DNA of 18,830 bases from DASPFV01 sp035620975 (GTDB lineage Bacteria > Acidobacteriota > Vicinamibacteria > Vicinamibacterales > 2-12-FULL-66-21), in assembly GCA_035620975.1 (NCBI GenBank), contig DASPFV010000326.1, positions 1 to 18,830 of the forward strand. Direction: 5' to 3'. A model generated the notes under the pieces. It had not been told where the DNA came from. It saw nothing but the letters and a program-made list of their open reading frames with translations, and did no database searches. The position numbers and the translations under genes are program-made. Numbering within the stretch: position 1 is the stretch's first letter; every line of letters starts with the position of its first letter. This document shows positions 14,079-18,830 of this stretch, piece after piece.

Positions 14079-14960
14079 ATGAGAAAGTGGACACCGCTCC
14101 AGCGTTCTCGCGCCCTGCGCGAAAGACAATCGGGACTGCTCGTGTCGGTCGGCCCGCGGCGGGCCCGATGGCGATACGTGCGCTTCGCGGCGCGGCGGAT
14201 TGTGGCCGGCGACCGCTGGGTCGCCCGCACGGGCGGCGACGAGGCCTGTCTCGTGCTCCTGTCCGGTCTGGCGACCGTCACATGGTCTCCCGGCCAGCCG
14301 CGCACAGTCCGTCTCGGACCACGCCGGAACGTGTTTGCCGACTATCCTCACGCCGTGTACCTGCCGCCGCGAACCAGCTTCGAAGTGCGTGCGGTGCAGA
14401 CCACGGAGGTGGCCGACTGTCGCGCGCCGACGAGCGAGCGGCATCCGGCGCGCGAGATCAGACCCGAGGATTGCGGCTTCGAGGTGCGCGGCGGCGGCAA
14501 CGCCACGCGACAGATCATCGACATCCTGCCACCCTCGGCCAAGGGCGATCGGCTGCTCGTGTGCGAGGTGCTGACGCCCGGCGGAAACTGGTCGAGCTAT
14601 CCTCCGCACAAACACGATCGGCACAGGCCGCCGGGCGAGGCCGACCTCGACGAAACCTACTACTATCGATTCGGTAACCCCAGCGCATATGGCATTCAGC
14701 GCCTCTATACGGCCGACGGACGTTCGGATCAGGCGCTCACAGTCACCGACGGGGATGTCGTGATCGTCCGCAGCGGCTATCACCCGTTCGTCGCGGCGCA
14801 CGGATACGACGCGTACTATCTCAATACGCTGGCGGGCAGCATGCGATCCATGGCGGCCACAGACGACCCTCGCTATGCCCACGTGCGGTCGAAGTGGCCT
14901 CCTCCGGATCCAAGGGTTCCCCTGATTCAGCATCCTGCCCGCACGGTCGGCGCCCGCTGA
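14079..14960 (+). CDS. iolB: 5-deoxy-glucuronate isomerase IolB
   Basis: A 293-residue double-cupin protein. The family hallmark GGNWSSYPPHKHD (168-180, His177 and His179) is followed by DLDETYYYRF (Glu192) and YHPFVAAHGYDAYYLN (His235), the metal-site residues of IolB. It converts 5-deoxy-glucuronate to 2-deoxy-5-keto-gluconate, the substrate of IolC. The first cupin half (about residues 1-130) is less conserved but keeps the LSGLATV and FADYPHAVYLPP turns. The ATG lies 6 bp after the iolG stop, so the genes are co-transcribed; an AGAGGA stretch about a dozen bases upstream is the likely ribosome-binding site. It is slightly longer than the usual roughly 270 residues because of a short C-terminal tail. 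Confidence 0.92.
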   Translation: MRKWTPLQRSRALRERQSGLLVSVGPRRARWRYVRFAARRIVAGDRWVARTGGDEACLVLLSGLATVTWSPGQPRTVRLGPRRNVFADYPHAVYLPPRTSFEVRAVQTTEVADCRAPTSERHPAREIRPEDCGFEVRGGGNATRQIIDILPPSAKGDRLLVCEVLTPGGNWSSYPPHKHDRHRPPGEADLDETYYYRFGNPSAYGIQRLYTADGRSDQALTVTDGDVVIVRSGYHPFVAAHGYDAYYLNTLAGSMRSMAATDDPRYAHVRSKWPPPDPRVPLIQHPARTVGAR

Positions 14961-15009
14961 CCGATCGGCGGCGAGCACGCGCAGCGGCGCGAGTCACGGA
15001 GTTGGACTG

Positions 15010-16002
15010 TTGATCGGGCTTGCCAAGCTTGCGCCCGGCCCCGGCAACGTGGCCATCACCGAACGGGAGGAGCGTCCGCCCGCACGGGGCGAGGTCATCA
15101 TCGAGGTCCACGGCGCCGGCATCTGCGGCACGGATCTGCACATCGAGGCGGGCGAGTTCCAATGCAGGCCGCCCGTGACGATGGGGCACGAGGTCTCGGG
15201 CGTGGTGTCTGCGGTGGGAGAGACCGTCGATCCGTCCTGGCTCGGGACGTCAGTCGTTTCAGAAACGTACTACTCGACCTGCGGTCATTGCGCCTGGTGC
15301 CGGGAAGGGCAGGTCAATCTCTGCCCGGAGCGCCGCTCGATTGGCTCGTTCGTCGACGGCGCGTTCGCGCGGCAACTGGTGGTGCCCGCCGCGAACCTCC
15401 ACCGGATTCCCGGGTGGCTCGACGAGCATGCGGCGGTGCTGATCGAGCCGCTGGCCTGCGTGTGCCAGTGTCTCTGCGATCCATCCAGGGTGGCGCCGGG
15501 CGATCGCGTGCTGGTGACGGGGCCAGGCCCGGTGGGACTCCTCGCCGCGCAGGTGGCCCGCGCCTTCGGCGGGGAGGTGTCGATCGTCGGGCTGCCGCGG
15601 GACGAGGCGCGGCTGGCAGTCGCGCGGAACCTCGGGTTCGCCACGGCCCACGCCGCTCAGCCCGGCGCCCAGGTGGTGATCGAATGCTCGGGCGCAGCAG
15701 GCGGAGCCGCGACGTGCTTCGAGGCGGCGGGCCGTGGCGCGCGCTACGTGCAGGTCGGCGTCTTTGGCCGGGACGTCACCGTGCCGCTCGACAACCTGTT
15801 CCGCAAGGAGCTCGTCATGACGTCTGGCTTCGCATCGACGCCTCGTTCGTGGCGACGTGCGATGTCACTCGTCGAGACGCGCCGGGTCGCGCTCGAGCCG
15901 CTGGTCTCGTACGTGGCGCCGCTCGCCGACTGGCAGGGCGTCTTTGCCGATCTGCGATCCGGCCGAGGGCTGAAAATCGTGTTCGACCCCCGCTTGCAGT
16001 AG
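15010..16002 (+). CDS. Zinc-dependent medium-chain dehydrogenase in the inositol operon
   Basis: A 330-residue MDR-family dehydrogenase (sorbitol/threonine dehydrogenase-like). The catalytic zinc site is GICGTDLH (Cys39) and GHE (His60, Glu61). The structural zinc site CGHCAWCREGQVNLC has all four cysteines (91, 94, 97, 105). The Rossmann motif is VLVTGPGPVGLLAAQVARAF. The start is a TTG with GGAG 8 nt upstream; no in-frame ATG gives a full N-terminus. It is the last gene of the plus-strand operon, 49 bp after iolB. The classical iol pathway does not need it; it may oxidise another inositol isomer or keto-inositol, as reported for Thermotoga maritima IolM. The substrate is unknown and the cofactor is not clear from the loop after the second strand (GLPRDEA). 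Confidence 0.88.
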   Translation: MIGLAKLAPGPGNVAITEREERPPARGEVIIEVHGAGICGTDLHIEAGEFQCRPPVTMGHEVSGVVSAVGETVDPSWLGTSVVSETYYSTCGHCAWCREGQVNLCPERRSIGSFVDGAFARQLVVPAANLHRIPGWLDEHAAVLIEPLACVCQCLCDPSRVAPGDRVLVTGPGPVGLLAAQVARAFGGEVSIVGLPRDEARLAVARNLGFATAHAAQPGAQVVIECSGAAGGAATCFEAAGRGARYVQVGVFGRDVTVPLDNLFRKELVMTSGFASTPRSWRRAMSLVETRRVALEPLVSYVAPLADWQGVFADLRSGRGLKIVFDPRLQ

Positions 16003-16091
16003 GACACGCGAGGTGAGAGCGTGCCTTCGTAACTATCGTGAGCATCGTGCCGCCGTCGGCCCGTGCCTGCGCGACTGACTGAATTCCGCAG

Positions 16092-16360
16092 CGGGTCGCG
16101 TTCCAGCCGCCCCGCGCTCGACCCGGGGCCGGGCGCCGCCTAAACCCGCGATTCGCTTGTGGTGAGGTGGTCGCGGGCCCTGTCGCCCGACAGCCCCACC
16201 CGCGGCCACCCCGGTCCTCGGCGCCAAACGCGCCTGTCACGAGCGTGGCGCCTGCGCGGCGGGCGGGGCGGCCCCGTCGGGCGCCACCCGCTCCGAGGCT
16301 CAACTCATCAGGTGAATCGCGGAGTTAATCGCACCCACCCGAGTGCCGGACTCCCGGCAC
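16092..16360 (+). other. Gene-free region with a chain of strong stem-loops
   Basis: No credible coding frame lies between 16003 and 16504. Instead there is a run of inverted repeats. 16092-16098 pairs with 16119-16125 (7 bp). 16166-16177 pairs with 16199-16210 (12 bp, one G-U), enclosing CTGTCG/CGACAG at 16180-16193. 16220-16231 pairs with 16243-16252 (10 bp with a 2-nt bulge). 16264-16268 pairs with 16272-16276. GTGCCGG/CCGGCAC (16343-16349 and 16354-16360) has a 4-nt loop. The one mismatch in the longest stem is a G-U pair only if the plus strand is transcribed. This could be a structured RNA, a terminator cluster or an element end. From 16380 to 16504 the DNA is less GC-rich and contains another bulged hairpin (about 16467-16496). 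Confidence 0.5.
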
Positions 16361-16504
16361 CCCAACCGGTGTTTTCCCGCTGAGGCCCACCAAACCTTCA
16401 TTTTCAGTTCTGATTTCCCGCAAGTAGCTGAAGGCCGGTGCGGTTACGCCGGTTCCAACAAACCGATTTCCGTCGAACGCAATTCCGTTCGGAAAGAACA
16501 GTTG

Positions 16505-17926
16505 TTAGAACCGCTGCCGCTGTTCGAGCGACGCCTGGACCCAGAGGTCATCGGCGCGCGGCAGGACGCGTTCTGCGAACGCCAGGATGCCTTCTACGTC
16601 GAGTTCATCGAGCTGGCCGGAGTGGCGGTCGATCCGCGCCAGGGTGAGCTCCTCGCGCAGTTTCTCGGCGTGGCGGTCGTAAGTTCCGATGTCGATCGAC
16701 CGTTCGAACAGGAATGCTTCGTCCAGCCGGTCGAGCTTTTCTTGAATCGCCTTCGCGGCGCGCTCGGCTCTGTCGAGCTCCTCGCGGACGGCTGCCTTTC
16801 GCGCCTTCCAGATGCGCAGCACGGACTCCTTGAGTAGCCGCATGTAGCCGGGAGTCGGCTGCAACAAGGCGAGTTCGTCGGCGAACAGTCCCTCAAGCTT
16901 GGCCTTCGAGACGTTCACGGCACGACAACCAGGGCGGCAGTGGTAGTACGCGTAGTACTCGCTGTGGCCTTTCGACCAACTGCCGGTGAGGCCTCGACCA
17001 CACGAAGCGCAGCGTACGAAGGCGCGCAGCGGGAAGTCCGGATGCGCTCGCTGCTTCGGAGTCGTACTCGGCAGCCGGCCAGAAAGCACCGCCTGCGCGC
17101 GGTAGAACAGCTCCTCGGAGATAAGCGGCTCGAAATCGCCGCGCTTGCCTCGCACACCATACTCCGGCACGTCAACGACTCCGGCGTACAGCTGATTGCG
17201 CAGCAGCATGCCGATCGCCTGCGACGTGAGCGGCTTCCCTCGGCGATTCGTGAGGCCCCACGTCCTGGCCCGTTTCAGCAGTTGTTCTTTCGTGTACCGA
17301 CCTGTCGCGTAGTCTTCGAACACACGCCGAACGAGCGGCGCCCGCTCCGGATCGTGCACCAGGCTCTTGCCCATCGACCGCGGCGCGTTCAAGTAGCCGA
17401 TGGGCGCCAGGAATACCCAGCGACCGAGCTCCAGTGCAGCCTTCATACCCGCTCGCGTTCGATCCGAGCGCACGTCGTTGTCGAACTGCGCGACCGCTGC
17501 GAGTACGCCCTCCATCAACTTGCCGGTGGACGTGTCATCGATTGGCTCAGTGGCTGAGCGAAGCGAAATGCCAAGCGATTGCAGGTGCGAACGCAAGGCG
17601 AAATGGTCGTACTTGTCGCGCGCAAAGCGCGTCAGGTTGAACACGACCACGAAATGAACGCGGCCTTTGTTCACCCGGCAGAAGGTGAGCAGACTCTGAA
17701 GCTGACTGCGGTCGGTGGACTTGGCGCTCTCGCCTTCCTCGTGGAATCGTTCGAGGATCTGGTAGCCGTGGCGGCGGCAGTACTCCTCGCACGCGCGGAG
17801 CTGGGTCGGCAGACTCAGGTTCTCCGTCTGTTCCTTCGTGCTTACGCGAACGTAGATCACCGCGCCGACCATCTCTGGCAGCTTAGCCCCATCACCGGGC
17901 GCCGGCAAGCGGTGTCGCTTCGCCAT
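16505..17926 (-). CDS. Serine site-specific recombinase (large resolvase/invertase family)
   Basis: A 473-residue protein. The resolvase domain opens AVIYVRVSTKEQTENLSLPTQ (nucleophile Ser29), with FNLTRFARDKYDHFALRSHL and GKLMEGVLAAVAQFDNDVRSDRTRAGMKAAL forming the catalytic core and long helix. A recombinase DNA-binding domain follows (GYLNAPRS ... TSQAIGMLLRNQLYAGVV). Then come a zinc ribbon (CASCGRGLTGSW ... YHCRPGC) and a C-terminal coiled coil (AREELDRAERAAKAIQEKLDRL-like). These are the parts of serine integrases and transposases of the TnpX/phiC31 type. It acts on DNA by a Ser-linked double-strand break. The ATG at 17926 is 5 bp after the stop of the 60-aa gene; the ATG at 17872 is an alternative. 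No frameshift is seen, so it looks intact. Confidence 0.92.
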   Translation of the reverse strand: MAKRHRLPAPGDGAKLPEMVGAVIYVRVSTKEQTENLSLPTQLRACEEYCRRHGYQILERFHEEGESAKSTDRSQLQSLLTFCRVNKGRVHFVVVFNLTRFARDKYDHFALRSHLQSLGISLRSATEPIDDTSTGKLMEGVLAAVAQFDNDVRSDRTRAGMKAALELGRWVFLAPIGYLNAPRSMGKSLVHDPERAPLVRRVFEDYATGRYTKEQLLKRARTWGLTNRRGKPLTSQAIGMLLRNQLYAGVVDVPEYGVRGKRGDFEPLISEELFYRAQAVLSGRLPSTTPKQRAHPDFPLRAFVRCASCGRGLTGSWSKGHSEYYAYYHCRPGCRAVNVSKAKLEGLFADELALLQPTPGYMRLLKESVLRIWKARKAAVREELDRAERAAKAIQEKLDRLDEAFLFERSIDIGTYDRHAEKLREELTLARIDRHSGQLDELDVEGILAFAERVLPRADDLWVQASLEQRQRF

Positions 17927-17931
17927 GACCG

Positions 17932-18114
17932 CTAATGGATGCGAACGTCCTGAAGTGCGAGTTCGATCAGTACGTGCGCCAGCGATTCCGCGTGATGCGC
18001 GACAACGAGAACCTCTTCGTGCGTCAGCGAGTCTGCGTCGTGGCCAAGCAGTTCTCGACACCGTGCGACGGAGATCGGTTCCGGCTCTTGTTCCGCACGA
18101 TCGGGTACGTCCAT
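17932..18114 (-). CDS. Small 60-residue protein coupled to the recombinase
   Basis: The ATG at 18114 has a strong AAGGGGAAG site just upstream. The stop (17932-17934) is 5 bp before the recombinase ATG, so the two are translationally coupled. The protein is acidic at its start (MDVPDRAEQEPEPI) and then predicted helical: VARCRELLGHDADSLTHEEVLVVAHHAESLAHVLIELAL. I do not recognise a named domain. The size and coupling would suit a recombination directionality factor, a regulator or an accessory subunit of the recombinase; this is inference. Confidence 0.65.
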   Translation of the reverse strand: MDVPDRAEQEPEPISVARCRELLGHDADSLTHEEVLVVAHHAESLAHVLIELALQDVRIH

Positions 18115-18170
18115 GGCGCTTCCCCTTGAACGCGAGTCGCATTTGATTCGGGTTGTTGGGTGGCGCGCTC

Positions 18171-18200
18171 CGGCGCGTCGATGTGGCAATCGACGCGCCG
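18171..18200. repeat. Perfect 12-bp inverted repeat upstream of the recombinase operon
   Basis: CGGCGCGTCGAT (18171-18182) and ATCGACGCGCCG (18189-18200) flank a 6-nt centre (GTGGCA). It lies 57 bp upstream of the 60-aa gene's ATG. The 12-bp arm size resembles resolvase-type binding sites, and the position suits an operator, an accessory site or an attachment site. No second copy of it was found in the window. Confidence 0.6.
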
Positions 18201-18241
18201 ATGTCCGTGGAGCGCGGATGCGGGCTTGAAACCGGCATCAT

Positions 18242-18830
18242 CCGCCGAGGCTTGGCTTCGGGCGGTGACAGGGTGCGAGTACGACCTCTGTCAGGCGTTC
18301 AGATTAGCCAGGACGAGGGAGTCCTGGTGAACGCCGCCTCTGTCCGCGCACGGTCCTGAGGACGATGCGCGGCGAGAGGTCACAATGTTCACAGCTCACA
18401 AGCGACCAGGTACGACTGCGGCGAAGTGAGGAAAATGCGCTCGATGCCGTGCCCTGTGGGCGCCGGCCGGATGCGCGCTCCGTTGGCCCTTGGGGCGACG
18501 AAGGATGTGCCACGCGGCACTGACGTAATGACGCCAACATACTCCTGCCCGATTCGCTCGTCAACGCCATCCGAGAGACTCTCACACGAACCGCCATCGC
18601 GTAAGAGCCAGACACGTGCCGCGCGCAGGCGTCGTCAATGCCCGCAGGCCCGGCCCTCGGCCGGGTCGAAGCAAAGCGAAGAGCATTGACGACGCCGAGC
18701 TCGGCACGAGCATCAAAGACGCGATGGTGCCGGGTGCGAAAACTGAGTTCGTGAATGCGACGTTCTTCCCGGAACGATGGCCACGCGAGCGGACCCAATC
18801 TGCGAGCGGATCACGGACTGCTTTGTCCCG
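18242..18830. other. Region without an intact gene; possible decayed coding remnants
   Basis: No open frame here gives a recognisable complete protein. Coding-like, GC3-rich stretches on the plus strand change frame: about 18411-18524 (YDCGEVRKMRSMPCPVGAG...), then about 18526-18604 (NDANILLPDSLVNAIRETL..., ending TAA), then about 18684-18780 (SIDDAELGTSIKDAMVPGAK, then FVNATFFPERWPRE). This pattern fits a frameshifted pseudogene or remnants of several genes. The longest minus-strand frame (18304-18798) is Arg/Ser-rich with no motifs and I do not call it. Confidence 0.25.
18628..18696. repeat. Nested inverted repeat (14-bp arms around a 7-bp hairpin)
   Basis: GGCGTCGTCAATGC (18628-18641) and GCATTGACGACGCC (18683-18696) are perfect inverted repeats. 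The 41-nt interior holds a second perfect stem, CCCGGCC/GGCCGGG (18649-18655 and 18659-18665), with loop CTC. The whole 69-bp unit could fold as a two-level cruciform or RNA hairpin. It interrupts the coding-like signal on its two sides. Confidence 0.6.

Noticed and set aside
16430..16475. Possible tRNA T-arm (GGTTCCAAC) as an integration target of the recombinase
   Set aside because: The stem does not pair and no acceptor, D-arm or anticodon arm is found around it.
18628..18696. Integron attC site
   Set aside because: The arms lack the GTTRRRY/RYYYAAC core sequences and there is no tyrosine integron integrase in the window.
18304..18798. Minus-strand 164-residue open frame as a real gene
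   Set aside because: No ribosome-binding site, no motifs and Arg/Ser-rich composition; plus-strand frames give more natural peptide stretches, though broken.

Overview
The window is a piece of a GC-rich bacterial chromosome. The mix of a WD40-like (PD40) propeller tail, a TonB C-terminal domain protein, a CBM9-like secreted protein and a Tat-exported M20 hydrolase suggests an Acidobacteriota (Vicinamibacteria-like) soil organism. That placement is inference from gene style: no rRNA or marker gene is present.

Layout. 1-1852: the end of a PD40 propeller protein, a small TonB-domain protein (minus) and a CBM9-like exported protein. 1878-3191: a Tat-exported M20/hydantoinase-carbamoylase hydrolase (minus). 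3355-4076: a VapB-like/VapC (PIN) toxin-antitoxin pair. 4147-16002: a near-complete myo-inositol catabolism and uptake locus. 16003-16504: a gene-free stretch rich in strong stem-loops. 16505-18114: a serine recombinase preceded by a coupled 60-aa gene. 18115-18830: inverted repeats and broken-looking coding signal, with no intact gene recognised.

The inositol locus is built as two divergent operons around the 9118-9430 intergenic region. The minus arm is iolC-iolD-iolE. The plus arm is a CUT2-type sugar ABC transporter (double ATPase, permease, binding protein), then iolG, iolB and a zinc-dependent medium-chain dehydrogenase. A LacD-like class I aldolase (4147-5088) converges on iolE. Together they would import inositol, oxidise it (IolG), dehydrate (IolE), open the ring (IolD), isomerise (IolB) and phosphorylate (IolC). 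The LacD-like aldolase would then split the product to dihydroxyacetone phosphate and malonate semialdehyde, in place of the usual IolJ or the DUF2090 tail of fused IolC proteins. No iolA dehydrogenase and no regulator gene lie in the window.

Points of interest: the stand-alone LacD-like aldolase; an extra zinc dehydrogenase reminiscent of Thermotoga IolM; a perfect 77-bp GC-rich tandem repeat inside the iolC-iolD junction; three genes without a Shine-Dalgarno sequence that each carry a -10-like hexamer exactly 8 nt before the ATG; and a chain of strong hairpins beside a serine recombinase. None of the enzyme families is new; the novelty, if any, is in the combination and the non-coding structures.
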